DNA of 64,000 nucleotides from Apiospora phragmitis. Taxonomy: Eukaryota > Ascomycota > Sordariomycetes > Amphisphaeriales > Apiosporaceae. Where the stretch lies: assembly GCA_038363925.1 (NCBI GenBank), contig JAQQWL010000004.1, positions 186,001 to 250,000 of the forward strand, read 5' to 3'. Position 1 is the stretch's first letter; every line of letters starts with the position of its first letter. Shown piece after piece: positions 35,995-48,602 of the stretch. The position numbers were made by a program, and so were the translations under genes. The notes beneath the pieces were generated by a model that worked only from the letters and a program-made list of their open reading frames with translations, ran no database searches and was not told the origin of the DNA.

Positions 35995-38900
35995 TTTTAA
36001 TTATTTTTATTTTTACGAGTTATTATTTAAACCTTTAAATAATAGTATTATAAGAACTATATCTATACCTAGCTTTAATAATACCGTCCGATAAAGAAAA
36101 GCGCCTATCGCTACCCTTAATACCTCTTAACGGGACCCTGTTATAAACGTCGATAGCAACGAAAACGACAACGAGCCTATATAATAAACGTTAATTAAAT
36201 AAATTAAAGAATTTAAATAAGAGAGCGTTAATTATTAATATTATTACGTTAAGCTTAAAAAGAAACGTAACGAGCTCTTAACTAAGGGCACTTTAGAATA
36301 AATACTTTATAATATTAATAAGTTACGCGAAGAAATATATCTTTTCCGTATAATTATTAATATTATTTAAACCCTTATTATATTAAAGAAAGGTATAAAG
36401 ATTAATACGCTAACCCTTTTTAACGGAATAAGCGGAAATTTCTAAGGCTTTTTTATTTAGGTTAAAACTTATTAACGATTTTATGAAGGGACGTTCTAAA
36501 ACTTTACTTAACGAGTTATTTACGTTGCCTCGTTTTTTAAAAGTAAGGTACTCGCTTAATTCGAACCCTACTTAAACGAACTCGTAAAAAACGATTAGTA
36601 AGTTAAGTTATACTGTACGGAGGTATAGCGTATTTTTGAAAGCTACGACGGCTTTGAACAAGCCTTTAAATTATTTTTTTAAAACCCCGACGAAAAGTGA
36701 CAAGCGAAGAGGGAACTTAAAACCTTTAAATAAAAAGGATTAGCCGCTTTTTATATAGTTAAGTTCCGGCGTATCATAATTCGATTAAATTATACCGAGG
36801 CTATAAAAATTATAATATATTATTAAGGATTAAAAGATAACGTTAAGGACGAACTTAACTGGCTTAACGTTTTTAATAATTTCTTTTCGTATATAAAACT
36901 TATTATTAAAATTAATACCCGTATATACGAGCGACGCCGCGAGAAGTAAGGCGGACTTTAGCGGTAAACTAGTTAAACTTAAATTAATACAGGGCGATTA
37001 CGTTAATATAATTATATACCGCTTAGAAATATTACGGCGTATAATTATTATAATAACTTTATAAACTTCGACGTTATTAAATACGATAAGTAGAATAAGA
37101 AGTTACGTAGTATTTATTATAATTATTAAAAACTAGGATATTACGCTCGAGAATATCGAGTATTAAGGAAGGATTTTTAACGAGTTTTAAAAAAACGACA
37201 CGTTAACGTTATTAAAGTAAAGGACGCTTTTATAATAGTTATTAAAAATAGTAACGTTATTATTAAATACGGTAGCTTATTTTAAATAGCTTATTATAAT
37301 AATAGGTATATTTCTTACTTAGTAAATAAAGAAGATACCGGATAATTTTTTAAAGCCCGGAAAACGGGGAGGATTATAGCCGAAGTATTGCGATAATGCG
37401 AAGGGAGTAACCCCTCTTTTATAACAAAAATAATGATTTAATAAATAATATTATAAACTAGTTAAAGTAATTAATAAATTATAAACGTTTAATAAGTATA
37501 TTAATAAGCGAGCTAATAAACGAGATTATTAAATTTAAAAACTTTAAGACCAACGGATAGTTAATTATTTTTAATATTTTTTACCCCGATTCAAAATACT
37601 TATATTAAATATTTATTACGGCCGGTTTTAATTAAAGAATCTATAGTAATTACGTAATAAAGGATAATTTATAGATTTTTTTTACTTATGAAAAATATTT
37701 TACGTTTTTATAAATCTCGTATATATATAATGTTTATACGGAATACCTCGCGGAGAAGCTCGAGTATAAATAGTTCCTTTAAAGGATCGGTAAACGACTT
37801 ATTACGTAATCACACCCGGATTATATTATTAAAAAAATTCGAACGTCGATCCCGGATAGACGACGCGCGTATTTATTAATATAAAAAGATTTATGGTAGT
37901 TACGATAATATTATTTAAAAGGATGAGATTAAAGGGAATACTTTAAAGATTAATACTTTAAGCACGCTTAGGAAAAATCGCGAGCTTATAAACGTTTAAA
38001 AAAAAGCGCTTAATACTTTTAAAACGTTTAAGTATATGCTTAATAAGAAAACCCTTTTATTATATTAAAGAATTTATAAAACGTTTATAAATTACCGCGG
38101 ATTTAATAAACCTTCGAATTATTAGAAGAACCCGAATTTTAAACACTAGTGATAATATTTTATACGGGGGAGGAATATAAAAATACCCTTATTAATATAT
38201 TAAGAGGTACCTTATAAAGAACGAAGGGAACGACGGTGATAATACGAGGATCGATTGTAAGATATTATTAATAACTTATAAACGTAACGTTTAAAAAATA
38301 GACGCCGCTTATTATAAAGGGATAATAATAGGCGGACTAAAATAGGTCCCTGTATTAAATAATGGATGATCGAGTTATTTATAAATATATTATATTGATA
38401 TTAAATATAAAAAGAGTTTATATTAAAGCGTTATTTAATAACGGAACGTAAAGAAATTATATTTTATTACGAATTATTAATTACTTTAAATTCGAATAAT
38501 AAGAAAAGGACGCTTTATACCAATTTAAGACCGTTGATAAAAGATTTATAATTTATGATGATAGAGAAGTATGGAAGGAAGTCGCGAACTTTCCGATTAA
38601 TATCGGAGGACGCTATAAACGAATCACGTGTGATATTATGGATGTCGCAGGATACGATATAATATTAGGGATATCCTGGTTACGGGTAAGTAATTTTAAA
38701 GTTAATTAAAAAATAGGTTAATTTTAATAAAATATATTAAAAAAAGGTTTAATTAATAAATAGCGGTTTAAGAAGCGACTTTTTAATAAATTTAAGGTTT
38801 TTAAGGTATATATTATTATTAAAAAGCTTAAGTTAAACGTTACGACGATTATATTAGAAGAGTACCGGTAATTTAAAACATTTTTTAATAAGAAATTAGA

Positions 38901-41900
38901 GATAAGTTTATTATTTTATATATAATAGGATTATAAGATACTTTTTAAAAATAAGAAAGAACCTTTATTTATATTTATATATAAATTTAATTAAGAGTAT
39001 AAATAAGCCTTAAAAAAATATATTACGGAAAATCTCGAGAAAGGAGTTATTTAACTATTTATATTACTAGTAGGCTTCCTTATCCTTTTCGTTTTTAAAA
39101 AGAGTAAGGACGGGAAATTTAAATAGTGTATATGTATCGATTATTAGAAGCTTAACGAAATTATTATTAAGAACCGGTACCCCTTATTTTTAATCGGCGA
39201 TTTACGGGATAAACTGTTACACGTTAAAATTTTTATAATATTCGACCTCTTTAATGTATATAACCTAATCCGAATTAAGAAAAGAAAAGAGTAGAAGACC
39301 GCGTTCCGGATTAAGTACGGCTATTTCGAATATTAAGCTATATTATTTAATTTAATTAATATATTAGCTAGCTTTTAATTTATAATTAATTATATCTTAT
39401 AAGAATATTTCGATAAGTTTATTATAATATACCTCGATAATATCCTTATTTATTCCGAGAATAATAAATAATATTAAAAATATGTAAAGCTAATATTTTA
39501 GAAGCTACAAGACGCTAAACTATTGGTTAATTTAGAAAAGAGCGAATTCTACTAACGATCCGTTACTTTCGTAAAATACGTAATATCCTCGGGCGAAATC
39601 CGAATAAAACCTTTAAAAATCTTAATAATTAAGGAGTGGCCCACGCTTATAAACGCTATAAAAATCAGATCCTTTTTAAGATTAATTAATTATTATTAAG
39701 TTTTTATCCCCAGATTTAATAAGATAGCGATACTTTTAACGGACTTAACGAAGAAAGACGAATTATTTTAATAAACGGAGAAAGAAGGTAAAGCCTTTTA
39801 TAATATTAAAGAACGAATCCTTAACGAATTAATACTTCGCGTAACAAACTTATTTAAACCCTTCGAGGTTAAAACCGACGTATTAAATTATATGATCAGA
39901 GAATAATTAAATTAACGAGACGATAACGGAAAGTTGTACCCCGTTATATTCTTTTCGAAAAAGCTTAACGAATTAGAGCTTAATTATTAAATTTATAATA
40001 AAGAGTTAATAATTATTATTAAAATTTGCAAAAAATAGAGATATTATTTTAACGGAATAATAAAGCTAGTTAAGGTTTATACCGATTATAAAAACCTTAC
40101 AACGTTTATTACTATTAAAGAGTTAAATAAATAATAAATACGATGGTCTGAATTCTTTTTAAGATTTAATTTTATTATTATCTACCGGAAAGGTAGCGAG
40201 AACGGTCGCGTTAATACGCTAAGCCGACGACCGGATCACTAAAAGGAGGTTCTGTCCGAAACGCGAATAATTCTCGCTTACGACTAAGACGGTAACCTTA
40301 TACCCTTAAAATAACTAAACGTTACGAATTACGTTCAATATAACGACGAATAGGTTACTAAGTTTCGATAATTTAATTAAACCCCCGACCCTACGAACTA
40401 CCCTAAAGATTACTTCGAAGACCGCGACGGTCTCGCCTTCTACCGAAATAAGATTTATATCCCTAAGCAGTATCGCGAGGACTTTATTAAAGAATTCTAT
40501 AAACACCTTATATATAAATATTAAGGGATATTTAAAACTTAAAAAAGGATTATTAAGTAATTTAATTATAAAAACCTTAAAATAATCGTGACTAAAATAA
40601 TTAATAAATATAACCTTTATAACAAAGTTAAAGCCGCTCGATACCGACTATACGGAAAATTATAGCCGATCTTACCATTAAATAAAGTATAAAAAACTAT
40701 CGCATTTAATTTCGTTATTAAGCTACTTCTATTAAAAGAACTCTTAATTAAGGTCGATTACGATAATATTTTAATTATTACGAACAAATTTACGAAGTAT
40801 ATTTACTTCTTATTGTATAAAGAATTTAGTAATATTAATAACTTAGCGTACACGTTTCTCCGAATAATCGTTAATTAACACGGATTATTCGAAATAATTA
40901 TTTCTAATAAAAATAAACTATTTATTGCTAAATTCTAAAAATTATTTATAACATAACTTAAAATTAAATATAAACTATTTACAACTTATTACCCCTAAAC
41001 GGATAAATAAACCGAGCGGATAAATTAAACCTTAAAATAATACCTACGTTATTATATTAATTACAAATAAAATAATTAGGTATAATTATTACTAATAACT
41101 TAATTTATTTATAATAACGCGGATAACGAAACTATACGTATATCACTATTTCGAACAAATTATAGATATAATCTAGAAATTACTAAAAAACTAAGGGAAA
41201 GAGAGCTAATATTAATTATAACTATTTAAATCGAGAAACTAAAAGAACTCCAAATTACGCTACAATAAAACCTTACCTTCCTCTAATAACGAATAAAAGA
41301 ATACGCCGATTAAACAAGGTTAAAAGGACCAACCTTTAAAAAAGGAGAAAAAGTCTACCTCTTACGACGAAATATTAAAATAAAACGACCAAGCAATAAA
41401 TTAACCTTTAAAAAAATAGAACTATTTAAAATTATAAAAGTTATTTTAAAAACTAATTACCGATTATTATTACTTAAAATAACGCGGATACACCTTATAT
41501 TTTATATTTTATTACTCGAACTAACGGCCGAAGAAAACTTAATTAATACGTAATTAAAAATCGAAATAAATTAATATAAGTACGAAGTTAGCGGGATTAT
41601 TAATAAAAAAAAGAAAGGATAAAACTTCTAATACCTCGTTTAATAAAAAAGCTATTTATTAAAAAATAATACCTAGGAACTTAGAAAATACCTAGCGAAT
41701 ATTATTAAGAAATTACGAGCGTTTAAATAATAACCTCGGGGATCGGCTTAAAAAAAAAGTCGGTCGCGTTTTAATTAATAATATTAAAACCCCCGTAAAC
41801 TTAAACGGTTATAACGGTTTTAAACTCCCGACGTTCTTATTTTTCTAATTCGTCTAAAAAGCGTAAGCTACGCTATACTAACTTTACCCTTTAAGTATAA

Positions 41901-42390
41901 ACTATCTCTTTTTATTTACGAAAACGAATAAGGCGAGTAACGGCCTCGTTAATTTAGCGCTAAAGCTTTAAAAAATAAGCCTTTACGGCGGATTCTTCCC
42001 GAAATAGGCGGTCGTACTCGTCCTGCACACGCCGTAAAAAAAACAGTGGGACGCCGGTACCGTCGCACGTACAACTAGCGCGAATACACTCTTTGCACTT
42101 GTTAACGCCTTTTATTATTATATAAAACTACCTTTTTATAAAATAGCGATTATAAGGCATAACTTCGAAATTAAATTTAAAAAAAGTTTCGATAAAATCC
42201 GCGCGATAAACGGTAAAAGAACAATTAGGCTTAGTTCGAGATTTTTTAACGCAATTATCCATAATAAGTATATATTATAACGAAAAGCGATAAAAAAGGA
42301 AAAACCTATTATAAATCATGATAAGTGAACGGTTAAGGTATTTATAAAGTTAACACTTTAAAGATAAAATAGTTAAAAAAAGAAGGATAG

Positions 42391-43052
42391 TATTATAACC
42401 CGACCTAACCATATAGTTAAAAAACCCTATTTATTAGTACGGAACTACTATACCCGAATAAGCTATAATATTATAACTACGGACCGTATCACTAGCTATA
42501 TAAATACGAAACCAGACCTTCCCTAATAACGAGCAACGCTACTACCACGCCTAACGATAGAACGAATACGCCCGTAAAGTAACGACAACTAATAGCAAAT
42601 TACGTAGCACGATAAACGCTTAAACGAGATTATTAAGCGGCGTAAAGCGTAATTAAAAAAGATTATTAAGCAACGTAAAGCGTAATTAAAGGCGATTACT
42701 AAATAATATTAAGCACGTTTAAAAAAGATTATTAAATAATAATAAATTAATAAAAAAGGGATTAAATATATAACAATAAACGTTTCTTATATATTTTATA
42801 TAAATACTCTTTATTTTAATAATTAATTTAAGTATTAATTTTAACTTATTAATAAAATAAATAACCTTAACGAAACTATTACGAATACCCCTAAACCTAT
42901 ATACCTTAGCCACCTTCGTTTTTACGAGCTATTACCCATTATATCGATAAAAGCGACTTCTATCGCACGTTCGGATACTCTTTCGTATTATTAATATAAA
43001 CCCTAGTACGTCTTACTAGGTTTCTTTTAAAACCCAGATAGCGTTCGTTACA
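42391..43052 (+). repeat. 3' LTR of Gypsy element
   Basis: 662 bp, ends gttaca. Differences from the 5' LTR are overwhelmingly C/T and G/A transitions. Confidence 0.9.
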
Positions 43053-43099
43053 CTCCTCTGCGATTCGTTTTATAATTGTTTATTAACGTCCTTTTAAAA

Positions 43100-44400
43100 T
43101 TATAAGTCTTTTTTATCTTATAGACGAAATAATCTTTTATCTTATAGCCGTTTTTTTTTCATACAGCGGCGCTGGCTAAGTATTTTATTTACTTTTCGTA
43201 ATGCGGTTACCTTACTTTTTAAAAAAGCGAGCCGGTGTATAACCTACGTTATACTTTTCGAAATTTAATTAAGTTTAATAAAAATTAATATCGAGGAGCT
43301 ATTTTAATACCGCGTAATTCGATTTTTTACGTATTTAGTTTAAAATTAAGCTTTAATTAAATTATTTAAAGTTTTTAATTTTTAAGATATAAATAAGCTA
43401 AAAGAGGTCGCCGGAGGTGTCGGCGTACGTAACTTTATATTTAATGATAAAATAATATATTTTAAATTATATAATATAAATCCTGTCTTTTAAGAACCTT
43501 TATTAATATTTAAAACGATAAAAATCGCCTGAAACGCTTTTAAAAACGTTAATAAAAAGTCCTCTTCTAAAAAATAAGTAATATACGCTCGTATAAAACC
43601 CTCGATTTCTTTCTCGTATAACTTTTTTAACGTACGAAAATAATTAATATTAAAAGGTTAAAGTTTATATAATAAATAAGAAAGTATATAAAGTATAATA
43701 ATCGAGTTTTTTTTATAATAAAGTTTAAAAGTTATCGAGTAATAGCTCTTATAGTCGTTAAGGATTAATAAATAATAAATACTTTTTATATAAAACTTCG
43801 TATATTTATTAAAGTATCGAATTTAATCCTCGTTTTTCTCGTTTGTAATTTAGTCGTTTTTAATAATTACGATTACTTAATCATTTAATAATAAACTGTT
43901 TTTATATTAAAAAAAGGTACGTTTTTTTAATAAATATAATATATAAAGAGATGGCGTAACCGTATAATTCGACGCCTTAAATAATTATAACTTATTTTTA
44001 GTTCTTTTATTAAATTACTTAAAGCTTCTCGTATTAATCGAAGGTAATTATAATTATTTTAGATAAGATTTAATATATAAAAAAGCCGGTCTCGTTAAAG
44101 TTATAAATATCCTCTTTTTAAATCTTATACTTATAAATTATATTTCGTATAAAAAGTAAACTATGCGTAATAGCGTCGAGATTTTCGTAAAAAACTTTTT
44201 AATAATCGATTTTTCGATTAAAACGCGTCTAGAGGTCTAATTACCGTTATATAAAACTAAAGGCTTAATTAACGCCGACGCGTCTCGCGTTACATTAATA
44301 AAGTAATTAATTCGCTATATCTTTAATATTATTTATTTAAGGCGGAAACGATCGCGAATTTAGATTAATTATATATCGTACGATTAATTAGTTTTCGAAA
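43100..44400 (-). pseudogene. Pogo/Fot1-like transposase remnant
   Basis: No open frame survives. On the minus strand, codons around 43780-43740 and 43720-43650 correspond to two adjacent conserved transposase blocks (the DGH-x-SH type block and the P-H-S-S-H-x-x-Q-P-L-D type block), each with replacements that C-to-T or G-to-A would produce. Boundaries are approximate. Confidence 0.6.
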
Positions 44401-44429
44401 TTCGTAAGCTTTTATATTAATAATTATAT

Positions 44430-44925
44430 TATTACGATTAGCGGGTTAGCCTCTCACGAGGTAACACTTAAGGCGTAAAATTAAATAAAAATAACCGTTT
44501 AATTATTTTTAAAGCTTTTATTTTATAGCGTAATAATTAGTTTAAACGTATTATAATATAATAACTAGATATACTTATTAAATAAAAGACGTAGGTTCGA
44601 TTTTTATACTTATCGAATAAGAGCTCTCTTTAGCTATTTAAATAAGATCGCTAATAATTAAGCAAGGCCTTATACGAATTAGTTCTTTATATAAAAGCTT
44701 TAAGGTTTCTCTATACTAAACTTAAATAAATCATGCGGTTATTAAAAGTTTATCGCCCTAGGTATAAAGGCATGCCCTTAGAGAGGAGGCATAGTATTAC
44801 GATCGACGGGTTAGTCCCTCGCGGGGTAGCACTTAAGGCGTAGAATTAAATAGAAATAACCGTCTAGTTATTTTTAAAGCTTTTACTTTATAGTGTAGTA
44901 GTTAGTTTAAATATATTATAATATA
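44430..44925 (+). mobile_element. TRIM-like miniature LTR element
   Basis: Two direct repeats of about 131 bp (44430-44560 and 44795-44925) flank about 234 bp of non-coding sequence. Both begin tattacgat and share the blocks cacttaaggcgta and ttatttttaaagctttta. A polypurine tract (gagaggaggcatag) lies immediately before the second repeat, as before an LTR. TATAT flanks both sides, a possible 5-bp target duplication in low-complexity DNA. It is too short to code for protein and was presumably mobilised in trans. It sits inside the pogo-like element. Confidence 0.65.
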
Positions 44926-45110
44926 TATATCTCGTTATAAAATACTATCGTAATACCGGTAATATAAAGTTATATAAAAGATATTATATATTTATATTAC
45001 GAATCGTACGCTTAATTTAAAATCTTTTTAAAACACTTAAAATATTAATTATATATCGCTCTTTTTCTATTAAGTTATTATTATAAGTAATAAAAGTATA
45101 AAAAATTATA

Positions 45111-45158
45111 AAAAAGTATTTAATTAAACCGTATATTTAATTAGACCGTGGATTACGT
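45111..45158 (-). repeat. Right terminal inverted repeat of pogo-like element
   Basis: Inverted copy of 35094-35141 with extra C-to-T/G-to-A changes; TA at 45159-45160. Confidence 0.9.
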
Positions 45159-45317
45159 TAGTTAACTAATTATGGTACATCGAAAAGTTGGAATGTTGTG
45201 AGACGTGGAGGCGCTCCCTCGCTCAATCCAGAGAGAAAACAGCAATATCCATTTATATGCGCGCGTCAAATGCTAATAATAAGTATGTAGATAGACGTTA
45301 ATTGCTCGCTCAATTCA

Positions 45318-46444
45318 TTAAGCCGTGACGATCTCGGCCGACTGCGCAAAGACGTTGTTCCGGGCCTTGCCGTCCATCGCGAGCTTGGTGTAGCAGTAGT
45401 TGTTGGCCGAGCCCGCGTCCCCGTCGTTGATCCACGAGACGCCGGCGCACCCGGTCCGCCCGGCGCACGCCTGCAGGCACGCGAGGAAGGTGCCCGTCGT
45501 GAGGCTCTGCAGGTCGCCGCCGTCGCGCGAGAAGCCGCAGCCGATCCGGAACTTGACGCTGCCGTCGCCGTCGGGCAGCGTGTAGGTGCTGTTGTTGGCC
45601 GACGGGCAGGTGATCGGACCCGTGCCGCCGCCGGGCGTGGAGGTGGTCGAGGGGGCCGCGGAGGGGCCGGCTGATGATGTGGGGGTCGTGCCGGATCTGT
45701 TTTCCGTTAGCAGGCTGTCCCTGTCGACTTGGCAGATGTATGTAGTTAGTTCACTTACCCGCTGTTGGATTGTGCACTCGTATTCTTGGCAAACTTGCCA
45801 GTTTGCTGCATTGCCACCACGACGCCCACCGTGATCACAACCACAAGCAACCCGATCAGGAACGCCGAGTACCAGAAGCGCTTCCTGCTCATACCCAGAA
45901 TGCGGCCCCGCGATTTGGACGAGGCATGATCCCGGACCGTCGTCGACTCTGCATCCCAGTCTTCAGTATTTGTCCTCTTCTTCGTCGTGTTTGTGCTATT
46001 GTTGTTCTTGTAGTAGGCCTTCGACTGGGGATCGACCGCGCGGGGGCCGGCGAGGACTTCTAAGCCCGGCTGCGACAGGTGCTGGTAGTCGGCCACGATG
46101 ACTTCCTTACCGGGCTCGGGCGGGTGCACCTGGAGCGCCGAGTGGTGGCTGCTGCTGCTGTTACTGGTGCCGCTGCCGCTCAGCTTGGAGAAGATGCTGG
46201 CCTTGGATCGCTTGCGCTTCTTTTCCGAGAGTGGGGACACGAGGGCGGCAGCGGCGGCCGCTGCTCGTGTGCCGGGATGCCCCGTCTCGACGCAGTCCCA
46301 GCAAATAGGCACGGTCCCATCCGAGTGCGGACACGGGACCGCGGTCGAGGCCGTCGAAGGGGTGACGGCGCTGTGCGGGGCGGTTGGTGTTGTCGGTGAC
46401 GTCTTTTCTGATTGTGTTTCCGACTTGGCTTTCTTGTTACCCAT
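45318..46444 (-). CDS. Type II membrane protein with C-terminal Cys-rich (PAN/Apple-like) domain, 354 aa
   Basis: Exon 1 is 46444-45759 and exon 2 is 45696-45318, with a 62-nt intron (gtaagt, ctgctaac branch, acag) that preserves phase. The N-terminal cytoplasmic part is Ser/Thr-rich (MGNKKAKSETQSEK...) with an acidic DWDAESTTVRD segment. The transmembrane helix is YSAFLIGLLVVVITVGVVVA. After a Ser/Thr/Gly linker, the extracellular part has six cysteines (ITCPSANNSTY, FRIGCGFS, FLACLQACAGRTGCAGVSW, NNYCYTKL), close to small PAN/Apple-like lectin domains. It starts about 160 bp from the right edge of the transposon block. No ligand is known. Confidence 0.75.
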
Positions 46445-48602
46445 TTTTTCCCAACGTGATTATGATTATTAAGTATGTTCTATCTGAGAGAGAAGCAGAG
46501 ACTCGTGTCTCATCTTGAAAGATGGCGCCCTATCAGAAACTTGAGCCTTTCATCCGGAGAAGGGGCATTTGGATTTAAATATAAGGTGCAAAAAAGAATC
46601 GATAGTGTGTAATCTTACACAGCCCCTGCGTTCAGAAATGGGGTTAAGCGTCATTGCAGTTGGTTGAAAAGCTGAAAAATGCCCATTTCAACGGCGATAG
46701 ATGGCGTTCTCGGCCTCTTTGAAGGGATATCTTTAGAACAAGGGCTGTTAGTGGCTTCTCTTTTGTGGGGAACAAAGGCCCTATCTTGATGGGCTATGGC
46801 GTCAAGGCGAACAAAGGGAGAGACGAGTGTCACTGAGCTTGCTTCATTATGTCCATGCCCGCCCCCCGCAAACTGCGCCATCGAGTTCGCAGCCGCATAC
46901 CATGCCCCCCCTTGCGCCGATGGGCCGCCTGAGACATTCCTTTGGGTCGAGCGGACCGCTCGAATCGGTGTTTGACCATTACGGCCGATGCTTTGAGCTT
47001 CAGCTGAATGAGCTAATGAGCCAGGGATATAGGAGCAGTATCTAAGATTGCAGCCCCCATCGTACCTGCATAGATCGATGAAAAACACAGAACATGACAA
47101 AGTAGGATGGGATCATCTTCTAAAGGAGCCCCTGCATAGAGTATCAGTAATCGATACTCTCCTTGGCTGGCGCTAGTCAGGCGTATGTTGACGAATGGGA
47201 TGCCGTATGACAGACCACAGGTACACATAATTGGTGTTATTAGACGCTGCCTCACCGGGGAGAGCTAATTCGGTCCAGTGTGACCAAACCTTCCGGGTCA
47301 TTCATCATACCGTAAGAGTAGGATGTCAGGCATGCCCGTCACGCAACCAACAACCTTGAGCAATTTACCCACCTGCACCGGGCGCCAGCTGCCAGGACAA
47401 GGGAGGCCCATGCTGAGTTCCGGGACCGAAGTGGATGCGAGATCATAGGCGGCCACCCTTACTTACCCGAGTATGATCATTTTCATCTCCGACTTCGCAG
47501 GACCCCACGAACCTTTCATGACGACCCCAGCCTTGGCTACTTGGATGCCAAACATAATACCCGGGGCTTCGAACTGGCTTAAATGGTCATCACCCTGGAC
47601 GTGTCAAATTCCCACATGCACGACAAACCCCGGGTATCCATCGGGTTCTGTAGAGCTGATGTGGTACAGAGTAAACGAAACAACCGCCCTACCTTACGGG
47701 CTGTCACACTTGTGGCGATTGGAACAAAAGGGTTGGACCCGGGAAGATTCGTAGGCGAGTGGATGGGCACTTACGAAAAAACGCATTCGATAGATTCTTT
47801 CGAGGACGCCCTGCGTTTCCTCTACAGGGCAAGCCCCTGCCTCCTCCGCGGGCCGAAGATTATCGGGCCTTATCCCTTCCTCCCCTTCAAAGTATTTCCG
47901 CGGTAGCACACGATGATGTAAGCGTTCCGGCTCTCATGCTAAAGGGGGGGAGGTTGGATGGTACTGAGAAAATCTACTGAGGAAATCTACTGAGAAAATC
48001 CTTCTCGACGCAGCTAGTAGCGACATGCGATATCAACTTATCCGTCTCCAATCTTCAGACGTCTAGATATCTCCTTCGCTATTGAATGGGCCAAAAAAGG
48101 AGAGCGACACCCAGTACATTCTTGATTAGTCCGAGAGGCAATCAAGTCTGGCATATTATTTCCTCCTATGTGCTCCCTGTTCAGCGAACGTGTGCATGAC
48201 ATCTTTGGGGGTATACGTCTGGAAAGTAGGACAGTAGGGGTCCGACACCTATTGCCAGTAACTGCTCAAGGTTTGTATTATCTCTCACCATTCAGTCACT
48301 GAGTTTTGTGCATATAAACATATGCCATAGGGCAACTGGGACTCCCATTGCCAAAAGCCAACTTGCCTTACTTGCTACGACCTTGGACGGTGTTAAACTA
48401 GACGTTTACCAATCAGCTATCCCATCGTCGGCCAGTTACCCCGGTACCAGCCGGCTATCCCATTGTCAAATATCCCACCATCAGCCAGTTATTCCATTGC
48501 CACCCAAACCTCACTGATTATCCAACCTCTGATCTAATACCGAAATGAAATCACGCAATAGCAACACCATAGATTATACCATAGCCAGACAGCAAAATCC
48601 AC
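46445..48602. other. Intergenic region
   Basis: No gene supported. Minor direct repeats are present: a 17-bp unit near 47970-48000, and an imperfect tandem array built on cagc-atcccat units at about 48415-48495. Confidence 0.5.

Larger units (their letters stand above)
35331..43052 (+). mobile_element. Degenerate Ty3/Gypsy LTR retrotransposon, full length
   Basis: Direct LTRs at 35331-35994 and 42391-43052 and a perfect 5-bp target duplication CTCCT (35326-35330 and 43053-43057) define the ends. A purine tract (aaaaaaagaaggatag) lies directly before the 3' LTR. The internal order, visible despite stop codons throughout, is Gypsy-like: gag with a Cys/His knuckle trace near 37.1 kb; a protease-type strand near 38.66 kb (YDIILGISWL); reverse transcriptase from 39.0 to 39.6 kb, with the active-site box at 39429-39455 altered to YLDN; RNase H near 39.9-40.2 kb; an integrase zinc-binding and core region 40.4-41.2 kb; and a C-terminal GPFKI...RIH block near 41.45 kb. 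RIP has removed all long frames, so it encodes nothing functional. Confidence 0.92.
35094..45158. mobile_element. RIP-mutated pogo/Fot1-like TIR transposon containing nested insertions
   Basis: The ends are inverted repeats of about 48 bp: 35094-35141 begins acgtagtccacggtctaatt, and the reverse complement of 45111-45158 begins acgtaatccacggtctaatt. They differ only by C/T or G/A. Both ends are flanked by TA (35092-35093 and 45159-45160), the Tc1/mariner target duplication. On the minus strand between about 43.9 and 43.6 kb, a stop-riddled reading still lines up with the catalytic Asp block and the following Pro/His-rich block of pogo/Fot1 transposases, with changes explained by C-to-T. Removing the Gypsy and TRIM-like insertions leaves about 1.84 kb, normal for this family. 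CpA/TpG is rare while CpG persists, the RIP signature. The element is dead. Confidence 0.85.

Noticed and set aside
35094..45158. Putative novel gene island or centromere in the AT-rich block
   Set aside because: The inverted repeats, LTRs, target duplications and retroelement domain order explain the whole block; AT-richness comes from RIP.
46651..47100. 149-residue open frame on the minus strand
   Set aside because: No family-like blocks, no splice support and mixed composition; probably chance.
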